Notes: generated by a model from the letters alone, not told the origin. DNA of 64,000 bases from Rubrivivax sp. (GCA_004210455.1 SEFA01000005.1:1-64000), one strand, 5' to 3'; positions 21,628-29,610 are shown, numbered from the stretch's first letter. Translations and numbers: made by a program.

Positions 21628-21641
21628 CCGGAACGTTCCGG
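21628..21641. promoter_or_regulatory. 14-bp perfect palindrome in the copZ leader
   Basis: CCGGAACGTTCCGG lies between the CueR-like box and the copZ start. Its core GAACGTTC recurs at 21733-21740 upstream. Possible operator or mRNA hairpin; the binding protein is unknown. Confidence 0.35.
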
Positions 21642-21656
21642 CAAGTGCCACTTTGA

Positions 21657-21677
21657 AGCCTCCTATCGTGGGAAGGT
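21657..21677 (-). promoter_or_regulatory. CueR/MerR-type promoter box of copZ-copA
   Basis: On the reverse strand the sequence ACCTTCCCACGATAGGAGGCT has imperfect inverted halves (ACCTTCC and GGAGGCT). Reading TGGACC as -35 and CAAAGT as -10 leaves 19 bp between them, the over-long spacing of promoters activated by MerR-family proteins, and the layout matches that known for E. coli copA. No CueR-like gene is in the window. Confidence 0.55.
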
Positions 21678-21835
21678 CCAGCACTTTCTGGTAGTCCCTA
21701 CCCAGAACTTGCGCATTCCCGGGTTCGTTCGAGAACGTTCAGAGTTCCTCGCAACAGACACGGTATGGGCGCTACCGATGGCGCCCTGCCCAGGAGCGCG
21801 GTCCCTCTGGCCCGTGCTCTGACCGATGCGCCGGC

Positions 21836-22177
21836 CTATGCGCTGGCCGTTTCAGCCATGCGACGGCACTCGTCGGCGCAACGCCGACACGCCCGCGCGC
21901 AGGCCGCGCAATGGTCCATCTCGTGCTGCCCACATTCCTTTGCGCATGCTTCGCAGATGTCCGCGCAAAGCTTGCAGATCGAGCCGGCGTGCTCGCTGTT
22001 GCGAGCCATCGCGGCCGACGCGAGCTGGCAGATCGCGGCGCAGTCAATGTCGAGCGCGATGCAGCGTGACATCGCGTTCACGTCCGTCTCTTGGAGACAG
22101 GCGCTGGCGCAGTGATTGCACGCAGCCGCGCAGTCGTCGCACGCGTCGATGCACGAGTCGAATTCCTGATGAGCCAT
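21836..22177 (-). CDS. Csp-type four-helix-bundle copper storage protein
   Basis: The 113-residue protein has 19 cysteines arranged as CxxxC, CxxC and CxxxxxC pairs along helices (for example SCIDACDDCAAACNHCASAC and ICKLCADICEACAKEC), the hallmark of DUF326 four-helix bundles that store many Cu(I) ions in their core. There is no signal peptide, so it is of the cytosolic Csp3 kind. ATG at 22177 is preferred, with GGAGCG upstream, over a start five codons earlier. It lies upstream of copZ and copA on the same strand, suiting a buffer-chaperone-exporter set. Confidence 0.9.
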   Translation of the reverse strand: MAHQEFDSCIDACDDCAAACNHCASACLQETDVNAMSRCIALDIDCAAICQLASAAMARNSEHAGSICKLCADICEACAKECGQHEMDHCAACARACRRCADECRRMAETASA

Positions 22178-22407
22178 GATCTTTCGCTCCATATGTTCGC
22201 CGGCGATTCGGCCATTTCAGCGAGCAAATCACGCACCCGGCGAAGCGCGGTTGAGTTCCACCGGACAGCTCGGAATCAAGCTGAAAAATGCGCACGCCCC
22301 TGCCTGCCTGCCTCATCGGGGCAAGTCAGGCAAAGGTGTTTGCAAGAAGTGCTGTCGCAGTGACGTGATCTACATCGTGGTTTGTTGCGCAGCGCCGCCG
22401 GGGTGGC

Positions 22408-22791
22408 TCAAGGGACCTTTCGTAGCGTCGCGCGCGCCGTCACAGCTGCCTTGGACTTGTTGGACCACATCCAGCAGTAGTGCTGATCGCTGGGAACGTC
22501 GAGTAAACCTTCGGACTTGCTCGCCGTATCCTGTTTGGCGGGAAAGCGCACCTCTTTTCCCTCGTGGTAGTGCACGTTGAAGTTCAACGGCGCGTCGGCG
22601 TCGAACCGCCACTGGACTTTCTCCCCTTGACGCAACTGAGTGCACCACTCGGCAAACTTGCCCGGGGCGATCTGCCACTCGCCATGCGCCGTTGCGTCTG
22701 CCTGCCACGGCACGTCAACAGGGTCTGCACGCGCTGACGTGGCCAGGGCCGAGATCACGACGACGGCAAGGACGGCCCAGCGCGGCCTCAC
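22408..22791 (-). CDS. periplasmic protein of unknown function in copper operon
   Basis: The 127-residue product has a signal peptide (PRWAVLAVVVISALATSARA) and one compact domain. Notable stretches are KFAEWCTQLRQGEKVQWRF, FNVHYHEGKEV and HYCWMWSNKS, with conserved-looking Trp, His and two Cys. The beta-rich pattern suggests a GOLD- or cupredoxin-like sandwich, but no metal site can be assigned. It starts with GTG overlapping the stop of the CusF-like gene by 4 bp (GTGA), so it is the last gene of the oxidase operon. I do not recognise a named family. Confidence 0.7.
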   Translation of the reverse strand: MRPRWAVLAVVVISALATSARADPVDVPWQADATAHGEWQIAPGKFAEWCTQLRQGEKVQWRFDADAPLNFNVHYHEGKEVRFPAKQDTASKSEGLLDVPSDQHYCWMWSNKSKAAVTARATLRKVP

Positions 22792-23147
22792 TTGGCGGCC
22801 TCGATGCGCGTGACGACCAGAGCGCCCGCGCGCTTCTCGGCGGCGAAGCGCACCTTGTCGCCCACCTTCAATTTCTCCAGCGCGGATGCGTCCTCGACCT
22901 GGAACACCATGGTCATGGGCGGCATCTCAAGGTTCTTGATCTCGCCGTGCTTGAGGGTGATCTTTTTGTTGGCAGCGTCGACGCGCCGGACCTCGCCGTC
23001 GGTCATGGCCGATGCGTCGGCCGTCGAGGCCTGCGCCGAGGCGGACAGGGGCGGCTGTTGCAGGGCTTGGTCTCCTGCTGCGTGGGCCCAGCTGGCGGCC
23101 ATCAGTGCCAGCGCGGTCAGGGTGCAGCGCACAGAGTTGGACTTCAT
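22788..23147 (-). CDS. CusF-like periplasmic copper-binding protein
   Basis: The 119-residue protein (signal peptide to SWAHA) ends in a CusF OB-fold whose site reads HGEIKNLEMPPMTMVFQV: the metal His and both Met are kept, with Met replacing the usual Trp. Start at 23147 is chosen for AAGGAGCTCTC immediately upstream; a TTG six codons earlier is rejected. It is coupled to the next gene by a GTGA overlap. In this operon it may carry Cu(I) from the cupredoxin and multicopper oxidase to an efflux pump. Confidence 0.87.
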   Translation of the reverse strand: MKSNSVRCTLTALALMAASWAHAAGDQALQQPPLSASAQASTADASAMTDGEVRRVDAANKKITLKHGEIKNLEMPPMTMVFQVEDASALEKLKVGDKVRFAAEKRAGALVVTRIEAAK

Positions 23148-23161
23148 GAGAGCTCCTTTGG

Positions 23162-23644
23162 TCAACGGTGATAGGACTGGAAAACGCGGGTGGTGCCGTC
23201 CTTGAGAACGAGCAATACGTCGTAGGGCTGTGTCTGGTTGTCAAAATCCGGGCCATCCATGCCGGGGCTGCCCAGCGGCATGCCGGGCACGGCCAGCCCG
23301 ACTGCGGCGGGACGCTCCTTGAGCAGCCGCTTGATCTCTCTGGCCGGTACGTGCCCTTCGATCGCGTAACCATCGATGCGGGCGGTGTGACAAGAGCCGA
23401 GTGCCAAGGGGATGCCAACGGACTTGCGCACGTCGGTGTTGCCAGTGTTGTGGACCGCGCCGACGTTCAGTCCTTGTGCCTGCAGATGTGAGAGCCAGGC
23501 TTTGCAGCAGCCGCACTCGGGCGACTTCCAGACTTCCAAGGACACGGCAGCCGGCGACGTCCGGGCGATGGCAGAGCCAGCCGCTGCAAGCGTCAGGCCC
23601 AGACCGGCCCAGACGACGTCTCGCCGGTTCACGAAATTGGTCAT
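23162..23644 (-). CDS. DUF411 metal-binding protein
   Basis: The 160-residue DUF411 protein has an N-terminal twin-arginine-like leader (NRRDVVWAGLGLTLAAAGSAIA). The conserved thioredoxin-fold-like domain has KSPECGCCKAWLSHL (CxCC) and a GSCHTARIDGY-AIEGHVPAREIKRLL block. The three N-terminal Cys and the Cys of GSCH are candidate Cu(I) ligands. DUF411 proteins are common companions of copper-oxidase operons; the biochemical role is unproven. It lies 7 bp downstream of the cupredoxin gene. Confidence 0.87.
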   Translation of the reverse strand: MTNFVNRRDVVWAGLGLTLAAAGSAIARTSPAAVSLEVWKSPECGCCKAWLSHLQAQGLNVGAVHNTGNTDVRKSVGIPLALGSCHTARIDGYAIEGHVPAREIKRLLKERPAAVGLAVPGMPLGSPGMDGPDFDNQTQPYDVLLVLKDGTTRVFQSYHR

Positions 23645-23651
23645 GGCTCCG

Positions 23652-24197
23652 TCAGTGCGCGTGATCGGCGTGTCCGTCCGCCTTGGACCCGGGCTTGGTA
23701 GAGGCCGCCTTGGAGCCCGACTTCGCGACCGTGACCGCGCCCTTCATGCCCGCGTCGTAGTGACCGGGCTGCAGACATGCAAAGTCGACCTTGCCAGCCT
23801 TCGTGAACTGCCAGATCACCTCACCGGTTTTCCCGCCAGCCAAGGTGATCATCTGGGGATCTTCATGCTCCATCTCCGGGTTCTTGAGCATGACCTGGTA
23901 GTGTTCCTTGAGCTCCTGCTCGGTGCCCAGCACGAATTCGTGTTTGACCTGACCGGAGTTTTTGACCTTGAAGCGGATCGTCTCGCCTTGCTTGACGTCA
24001 ATGCTGGCAGGCGTGAAGCGCATGTTGTCGGTCATGTCCACGTTGACGGTGCGCGTGACCTGTTGTGCCTTGCCGGGCTTGCCGATGGCACTGTCTTCAT
24101 CGCCATGCGCGTGTGTGCCGGCGTGGTTGCCAGAGGCAAATGCCGCGCTGGTGGCAATGGCGACGAGAGTCGCCACGAATGTGTGTTTGATTTTCAT
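23652..24197 (-). CDS. periplasmic cupredoxin (type 1 copper protein)
   Basis: The 181-residue protein has a signal peptide (to AAFA), a His-containing linker and a plastocyanin/azurin-like domain. Type 1 copper ligands can be read as His in KHEF and the block CLQPGHYDAGM (Cys, His and Met). The C-terminus is a Lys/Ser/His-rich tail ending HADHAH. It probably shuttles electrons or copper to or from the adjacent multicopper oxidase, 53 bp upstream. Confidence 0.9.
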   Translation of the reverse strand: MKIKHTFVATLVAIATSAAFASGNHAGTHAHGDEDSAIGKPGKAQQVTRTVNVDMTDNMRFTPASIDVKQGETIRFKVKNSGQVKHEFVLGTEQELKEHYQVMLKNPEMEHEDPQMITLAGGKTGEVIWQFTKAGKVDFACLQPGHYDAGMKGAVTVAKSGSKAASTKPGSKADGHADHAH

Positions 24198-24250
24198 GAT
24201 GCTTCCTTCTAGAACGCTTTTTGCTTGGGGGTTGAGGGTGAGATTGGCAG

Positions 24251-25663
24251 TCAGTGGTTGTCGTGCCCGCCGCTGGGCTTGCGCACGCGCATTTCGACGT
24301 TGCTCGCCGGTTTGCGCGCCAGTGGCATGGACTGGCCGCCAGCGCTGAACGATCGCGCCGGCTCGGGCAGTGCACCGGTGAACTCGTACGCCACCTCGCC
24401 CTTGGGATGCTGGTACCAGCCCGGATCCTTGAAGTCGCCACGCTTTTGGTCGGCGCGCACCTTCAGCACGGTGAACATGCCGCCCATTTCCACGGGGCCG
24501 AACGGGCCTTGCCCAGTCATCATGGGCAGCGTGTTGTCGGGAATCGGCATCTCCATTTCCGCCATGTCGGCCATCCCTCGCTCGCCCATGGCCATGTAGT
24601 CAGGGATGAGGTTGTTGACCTGCTTGACGATGCCGGTGTGGTCGACGCCGATCATGTTGGGCAGACCGTGGCCCATGGCATTCATCGTGTGGTGACTCTT
24701 GTGGCAATGGAACGCCCAGTCGCCCGGTTCGTTAGCGACGAACTCGATAGCACGCATCTGACCGACAGCCACATCCGTGGTCACCTCTTCCCAGCGGGCA
24801 CTTTCTCGAGTCCAGCCGCCGTCGGTCCCCGCGACCACGAATTCATGTCCGTGCAGGTGGATGGGATGGTTGGTCATCGTGAGGTTGCCCACGCGGATGC
24901 GCACGCGCTCACCTTGGCGTGCCACCATCGGGTCGATTCCCGGGAAGACGCGCGAGTTGAAGGTCCACAGATTGAAGTCGGTCATCTCGCTCACCCGCGG
25001 GGTGTAGCTGCCCGGCTCGATGTCGAAGGCCGTCAAGATGAAGCCGTAGTCGCGATCGACCGGCATGAACTTCGGCTCTTTTGGATGCACGATGAACATG
25101 CCGTACATCCCCATGGCCATCTGCACCATTTCGTCAGCATGCGGGTGGTACATGAAGGTGCCGCTTCGCCGCACGACGAACTCGTACACGAAAGTCTTGC
25201 CCGGCTGAATGTGCGGCTGCGTGAGTCCGCCCACGCCGTCCATGCCGTTAGGAAGCCGCACGCCATGCCAGTGGATCGTCGTGTGCTCGGGCAACTTGTT
25301 GGTCACAAACAAGCGAACTCTGTCGCCTTCCACGAGCTCGATGGTCGGACCCGGCGAGCTACCGTTATAGCCCCAGAGGTGAGCCTTCATTCCCGGGGCG
25401 AACTCTCGCACCACAGGCTCGGCCACGAGATGGAACTCCTTGACGCCGTTGTTCATGCGCCAGGGCAAGCTCCAGCCGTTGAGCGTCACCATCGGGTTGT
25501 AGGGACGGCCCGTTGTGGGATGCAGCGGTGCGGCGGACAAGGGGTTGGATTGATAGACCGGCTCGGGCAAGGCGGCCATCGCCACTTTGCTCACGGTCGA
25601 GGCCGCCACGGCGGCGCCCGCGGCTGCGGTTCCCGCCAGGAATCGGCGTCGGCTGTTTGTCAT
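24251..25663 (-). CDS. Tat-exported multicopper oxidase (copper resistance)
   Basis: The 470-residue three-domain oxidase should convert Cu(I) to less toxic Cu(II) in the periplasm. A twin-arginine signal (SRRRFLAG) exports it folded. All copper ligand blocks are present: HWHGVRL, HPHADEM, HPIHLHGHEF and the C-terminal-type WAFHCHKSHHTM, the last with the Cys-His-Met of the type 1 site. Met- and Asp-rich stretches (MAEMEMPIPDNTLPMM) near residue 390 may be accessory Cu(I) sites. It is in one operon with the outer-membrane factor upstream (17 bp) and the cupredoxin downstream. Confidence 0.93.
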   Translation of the reverse strand: MTNSRRRFLAGTAAAGAAVAASTVSKVAMAALPEPVYQSNPLSAAPLHPTTGRPYNPMVTLNGWSLPWRMNNGVKEFHLVAEPVVREFAPGMKAHLWGYNGSSPGPTIELVEGDRVRLFVTNKLPEHTTIHWHGVRLPNGMDGVGGLTQPHIQPGKTFVYEFVVRRSGTFMYHPHADEMVQMAMGMYGMFIVHPKEPKFMPVDRDYGFILTAFDIEPGSYTPRVSEMTDFNLWTFNSRVFPGIDPMVARQGERVRIRVGNLTMTNHPIHLHGHEFVVAGTDGGWTRESARWEEVTTDVAVGQMRAIEFVANEPGDWAFHCHKSHHTMNAMGHGLPNMIGVDHTGIVKQVNNLIPDYMAMGERGMADMAEMEMPIPDNTLPMMTGQGPFGPVEMGGMFTVLKVRADQKRGDFKDPGWYQHPKGEVAYEFTGALPEPARSFSAGGQSMPLARKPASNVEMRVRKPSGGHDNH

Positions 25664-25680
25664 GGAACTCTCCGTCGAAA

Positions 25681-27123
25681 TCAGTGGCCTGCGTCGCCGC
25701 CGGTCGGGGCAGCGGAGGGAGATTGGAAGGCGATGGGTCCTGCGGGCTTGCCGATCAAGGTGGCTTGAAGCGCCGCATCTGCCAACCAGAAGTCGCGCTG
25801 CGCTTCCAGTGCTTGGTTGACGCTGGCGACCTGGTCGCGCGCGTCGGCGATGAGTTCGAACACCCCGATCAACATGCCGTTGTAGCGAAGCTGGTTCTCT
25901 TCCGAGATGGTTTTACGCAGCGGCACCACTTCGTCCATGTAATGCCGGGCAACATCGAATGAGGTTCGATAGGCACCGTAGGTTTCGCGAACTTGCGAGG
26001 TCGCGTCCACGGCCAGCTGCGCGGTGCGATTAACCGCGGCCATGTAGGTAGCCTGAGAACGCGCACGGACCGCGTCGCCAAAATCGAACAGCGGAATCGG
26101 CAGTTCAAGCTCAAACCCTCTTTGCGGCGGCTCGCCGGTCTCGCTGTTGCGCACTGCTGCGACATGGAGTCCGTTGATGACGCTGGTCACGCGACTGAGT
26201 CCAAGTTCACGGGCCGTCGCTCGAAGATCGGCCTGCGCCATGCGCACGTCGAGTCGCTGCTCGATTGCCTGCTGCGCGACCTGGGCCTCATCGCGCGGAG
26301 TTTTGGGCAGGTCCGGCAGTCGCTCCGGCAGCTTGAGCTGGCGCGCCTGCGCGGCATCCAGCCCCAGAGTGCGCACAAGCGCTTCGCGGCTGCTTTGCGC
26401 GCTTTGCCGCGCACGGGCCAGTTGAGCCACCGCCTCAGCGGCAAAAGCCTGCTCCCTGGCCCGCTGGAGCTTGCTGAAGTTGCCCACGGCCTGCATACGT
26501 CGAGCGAGTTCCGCGCTTGCGTCGGCCGCCGCCTTGACCTGCTCTGCGTACTGGACCTGCTGCTGTGCGGCAACTGCGCGGACCCAGTTCTGCCTCGCGT
26601 CAGTGGCCGCCTGAACGACGTCGCCGGCGAGTCGCAGTTGGATCTGCTGCTGTTGGAAGCTGGCGATCCGCATGCGGCTTGGCAGCAGCAAGAGGTCGAA
26701 TACGGAGATGCCCAGCGACCGACCGATATCGAGGTCTCGATCGGCCCCTTGTCCTCGCACCAGGCGCTCGAAGGTGAACACCGGGTTGGGAAGCCTGGCA
26801 CCTTGAGCGGCCGCGGCGGACGCAGCCGCGCTGTCGTAGAGCGTGGCCTGCAGCGCCGGGCTGTAGGCCAGCGCAAGACGTACTGCGTCGTTGGCGCTGA
26901 GGGGCTGGGCCAAGATCGACTGCACGTCCTTGGCGGCCTGCTCGCGGGCCTCAGGTGAGCGCAGCCATTTCACTTCGGCGCCGAGTCGGCTTTGGGCGAG
27001 GAGCTGCACGTCATTGAAGTTGCTGTCGATGGCGGTGCTGGCGCAACCGGCCAGCAACGTTGCCGCTAGCGGAACGACCACCCAGGTAATGCGCCGCGGG
27101 ACGCGGCTGTGCCGGCTATTCAT
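25681..27123 (-). CDS. lipoprotein outer-membrane factor (TolC family)
   Basis: The 480-residue protein has a lipobox (LLAGCAS) and two OEP repeats with long coiled helices. It stands in the place where many copper operons have CopB, directly ahead of the multicopper oxidase gene, without an adaptor or RND pump beside it. It might pair with CusAB or serve another export route. It differs clearly from the unlipidated CusC at 15586, so it is not a recent duplicate. Confidence 0.88.
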   Translation of the reverse strand: MNSRHSRVPRRITWVVVPLAATLLAGCASTAIDSNFNDVQLLAQSRLGAEVKWLRSPEAREQAAKDVQSILAQPLSANDAVRLALAYSPALQATLYDSAAASAAAAQGARLPNPVFTFERLVRGQGADRDLDIGRSLGISVFDLLLLPSRMRIASFQQQQIQLRLAGDVVQAATDARQNWVRAVAAQQQVQYAEQVKAAADASAELARRMQAVGNFSKLQRAREQAFAAEAVAQLARARQSAQSSREALVRTLGLDAAQARQLKLPERLPDLPKTPRDEAQVAQQAIEQRLDVRMAQADLRATARELGLSRVTSVINGLHVAAVRNSETGEPPQRGFELELPIPLFDFGDAVRARSQATYMAAVNRTAQLAVDATSQVRETYGAYRTSFDVARHYMDEVVPLRKTISEENQLRYNGMLIGVFELIADARDQVASVNQALEAQRDFWLADAALQATLIGKPAGPIAFQSPSAAPTGGDAGH

Positions 27124-27140
27124 GCACGGTCTCCAGTAGT

Positions 27141-27701
27141 TCAGTGATGTTGGGGATGGCTGCCCCCGGCCGTGCTTGCAGGCGCGGCGGCTGGCTGCGC
27201 TGCCTTGGCGGGTGCGCGACCCGCAGCGTTGACTGGCGGTTTGACCATCTCGGTCTGCTGCGAGGGATTTGGCGCCGTGGCAGTGTTCGGACGCGGCGAG
27301 TTCGCACTCGGCTGCTCCGGCTTCGCTTCATGACCGGCATGCCCTTGAGGCTCGGGAGCCTGCTGCTCCGTCCCGCCCGAGGCCTCCTTGGCGTAGGTGC
27401 GCCAGCCCCCGATCTGGCCCACCCGGTCGTTGGCGGCCTTCCAGGACTGAATCGGCTCGTCGGCGAACCGGCGGTAGCTCTCGAAGGTTGGGAGGTGGCG
27501 TAGGTCGTTTGCGGCTTTGCCTGCCGCCGCTTCTCCAGTGCCGGCGCCTTGGCCAGTTGCTAATGCCGGCGCCACGGCCTGCGACTTGGGACTCGATCGG
27601 GCGGGCTCTGTATTGGGTACGGTGCCGTGGCCCGGATGTTGGGCGAATGCGGGCGTCGCAAGGGCCAGTGCCCACGCGCCAAGGGTAGTTCGGGAAAACA
27701 T
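27141..27701 (-). CDS. low-complexity periplasmic protein, unknown function
   Basis: The 186-residue product has a signal peptide (FSRTTLGAWALALATPAFA), a short conserved-looking core (LRHLPTFESYRRFADEPIQS, then WKAANDRVGQIGGWRTYAKE) and otherwise Ala/Pro/Gly/His/Gln-rich sequence ending GGSHPQHH. The His-rich tail suggests metal contact. Start at 27701 has CGAGGAAC upstream; an earlier in-frame start at 27746 would precede the signal peptide. It is 17 bp ahead of the outer-membrane factor gene, in the same operon. Confidence 0.7.
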   Translation of the reverse strand: MFSRTTLGAWALALATPAFAQHPGHGTVPNTEPARSSPKSQAVAPALATGQGAGTGEAAAGKAANDLRHLPTFESYRRFADEPIQSWKAANDRVGQIGGWRTYAKEASGGTEQQAPEPQGHAGHEAKPEQPSANSPRPNTATAPNPSQQTEMVKPPVNAAGRAPAKAAQPAAAPASTAGGSHPQHH

Positions 27702-27846
27702 GTCGTTCCTCGTGAACGCTGTCCTGGGGTAGGACAGACTCGCCACGCCTCGAACAGGTCCGAAGGCATAGCAGCTCAGCTCGCCGCGTTCAACCGGGGT
27801 CCGCGCTCAAGACGAGCGGACCCGGCGTCGCACACGGCGAACGTCG

Positions 27847-28323
27847 TCAGAGGAAGGAGGTTCGTGGGGGCCGCTCAGGGCCGCTTGTCGTGAACTCCGC
27901 GTCAGGAGAGACCGACGCGCAGTAGCGATCCTTTTCGGTCGCGACGTGGATCACGGTTGCGGCGCGCGACGGCAGCGCGGCAGCGCCACAGCAGGACGCG
28001 CAGACGTTGCATTTGGCCGAGGCCTTGGCTGCCCCGGCCTGCTTCAGGTCCCCGTGCGAAAGCCCGTGGTTGTGCGCGGCGCTGGAATCAACCCCGTGAA
28101 CTCCTGGCTGCGCATGACCGTAACCGTCTTGCAAGTGCTCATCCAGGACGTCCAAAGGGGCGGAATGGTCATGATGGTCGTGGCCCGCGTGCTTCTCGAC
28201 GAGCGCGGTGTCAACTTGATGGTGTTCCATTCCGCAGCAGCGCATGGCCGCAGCCACCGCACCCTGCAAGGGGATGGCGACGGCAAGCAAGCAAACGAAG
28301 ACGGTTCGGACCAACAGGGTCAT
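27847..28323 (-). CDS. His/Cys-rich exported protein at head of copper oxidase operon
   Basis: The 158-residue product begins with a signal peptide (TLLVRTVFVCLLAVAIPLQGAVAA), followed by MRCCGMEHH, a very His/Asp-rich middle (KHAGHDHHDHSAPLD, HLQDGYGHAQPGVHG) and KCNVCASCCGA, so it can hardly avoid binding metal. The C-terminus (PDAEFTTSGPERPPRTSFL) recalls DUF2946-type and CzcI-type proteins ending in PERPPR/PERPNW. It is probably the first gene of the operon running down to 22408, and a copper-side counterpart of CzcI. Start 28323 is preferred over an upstream in-frame start at 28368. Confidence 0.65.
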   Translation of the reverse strand: MTLLVRTVFVCLLAVAIPLQGAVAAAMRCCGMEHHQVDTALVEKHAGHDHHDHSAPLDVLDEHLQDGYGHAQPGVHGVDSSAAHNHGLSHGDLKQAGAAKASAKCNVCASCCGAAALPSRAATVIHVATEKDRYCASVSPDAEFTTSGPERPPRTSFL

Positions 28324-28439
28324 GGCGTCAGTGTAGGGGCGCAAAGGCCAGTTGTGAAAGTGGGGCAATCGGTGAACCGGGAGGTTCTACAAAGCGGTGT
28401 AGCGCTCGGGATCGGTGCGGCAAAACCCAGGGAAACCAC

Positions 28440-28772
28440 TCACTTTTGCAGCTCCGTGATCTGGATCGTTCCATCCACTTTGTCGGCCTTGAATCTGATC
28501 TGGTCGCCGACCAGGAGCTGCGCCAGGACCGACGCGTCAGCCCGAAAAACCATCGTCATGCCCGGCATGCCAAGGTTCTCGATGGGGCCATGCTTGAGCG
28601 TCAACTTGCCTTGGCCAGCATCGATCCTTTTGACCTCGCCCGGGGTGAAGCTGCTGCTTGACGATGCCTTGGTCGCAGTGCCGCTGACCTCGTTGGCCGC
28701 CACCGCGACCCACGGTGCGACAGACGCGACGCCGGCCAAGGCGATCGAGACCACAAGGGTGCGCAGACTCAT
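28440..28772 (-). CDS. CusF-like periplasmic copper-binding protein
   Basis: The 110-residue protein (signal peptide to VAVAA, Ser-rich linker) has a CusF OB-fold with site HGPIENLGMPGMTMVFRA: His and two Met kept, Met in place of Trp, as in the two other stand-alone copies at 10520 and 22788. Start 28772 fits the signal peptide; the open frame extends 22 codons upstream into the regulatory gap. It is divergent from copRS, from which about 157 bp with two inverted repeats separate it. Confidence 0.87.
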   Translation of the reverse strand: MSLRTLVVSIALAGVASVAPWVAVAANEVSGTATKASSSSSFTPGEVKRIDAGQGKLTLKHGPIENLGMPGMTMVFRADASVLAQLLVGDQIRFKADKVDGTIQITELQK

Positions 28773-28840
28773 GACGTAGCTCCTGAAGGAAGAGCTACCT
28801 GCAGGGCGTTCGCAAGTAGCTTGGGCGCGACTGTACAAAC

Positions 28841-28865
28841 CCTGTCCCCACGGCGCGGGGACAGG
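28841..28865. promoter_or_regulatory. inverted repeat in copper divergent promoter region
   Basis: CCTGTCCCC and GGGGACAGG form perfect 9-bp arms around a 7-bp spacer, midway between the divergent CusF-like gene and copR. No T-run follows, so an operator is more likely than a terminator. Confidence 0.4.
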
Positions 28866-28870
28866 AACAT

Positions 28871-28893
28871 GACAGACCGGTAATGTGGCTGTC
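28871..28893. promoter_or_regulatory. GACAG-N13-CTGTC candidate CopR site
   Basis: The dyad GACAG ... CTGTC with AT-richer centre (GGTAATG) lies 37 bp before copR. OmpR-family copper regulators bind dyads or direct repeats between divergent copper genes; that assignment is inference. Confidence 0.4.
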
Positions 28894-28929
28894 CTCCTGC
28901 GGAAGGCCGTCCTGCGTCACACTTTGGTC

Positions 28930-29610
28930 ATGAGAATCTTAGTGATCGAGGACGAGGCCCGCTTGGCCAGCTACCTCAAAAAGGGCCTCACGGAAAGCGG
29001 CTATGTGGTGGATTTGGCCGGCGACGGGATTGATGGGCAGCATTTGTCCGTCGAAGGTCAGTACGACCTCGTCGTACTTGATGTGATGCTGCCTGGCATT
29101 GACGGGTTCGAGGTCCTGCGCCGGCTAAGGGAGCACAAGTCCACGCCGGTGCTGATGCTCACAGCGCGCGACAAGGTGGAAGACCGCGTGCATGGTCTCA
29201 AGGTTGGCGCGGACGATTACCTGATCAAGCCCTTCGCCTTCACTGAGCTTCTCGCTCGCATCGAAGCGCTTCTTCGCCGCGGCGCCACGCATGCCTCCCA
29301 ACCCTTGACCTCGCTGCGCTTGGGGGACCTAGAGGTCGATCTGTCCCGACGCAAGGTGACGCGGGCGGGCAAGCGTCTGGATCTTTCGCCCAAGGAGTTC
29401 ACCCTGTTGTCCGTCATGCTGCGGCGCCACGGCGAAGTCCTTTCCCGAACGGTGCTCGCAGAGCAGGTCTGGGATCTGAATTTCGATAGCGAGACCAACG
29501 CGATTGATGTCGCGGTACGTCGGTTGCGGGTGAAACTTGATGAGGGTTTCGACAAGCCCTTGCTGCACACGGTCCGCGGAATGGGGTATGTGCTGGAGGA
29601 TCGCGGTTGA
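28930..29610 (+). CDS. copR: copper response regulator (CopR/CusR, OmpR family)
   Basis: The 226-residue protein has a receiver domain with the acidic pair ED in VIEDEARL, phospho-acceptor Asp in VVLDVMLPG (about residue 51), Thr in MLTAR and Lys in LIKPF. Its C-terminal winged-helix DNA-binding domain ends VRRLRVKLDEGFDKPLLHTVRGMGYVLED. It should activate the copper genes on both sides. ATG at 28930 matches the family N-terminus MRILVIEDE. Its stop overlaps the kinase start (TTGA). Confidence 0.93.
   Translation: MRILVIEDEARLASYLKKGLTESGYVVDLAGDGIDGQHLSVEGQYDLVVLDVMLPGIDGFEVLRRLREHKSTPVLMLTARDKVEDRVHGLKVGADDYLIKPFAFTELLARIEALLRRGATHASQPLTSLRLGDLEVDLSRRKVTRAGKRLDLSPKEFTLLSVMLRRHGEVLSRTVLAEQVWDLNFDSETNAIDVAVRRLRVKLDEGFDKPLLHTVRGMGYVLEDRG

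Noticed and set aside
24254-25768. Forward frame of 504 codons over the multicopper oxidase
   Set aside because: Antisense shadow; the His-rich look comes from complementing Met/Trp/Val-rich oxidase codons.
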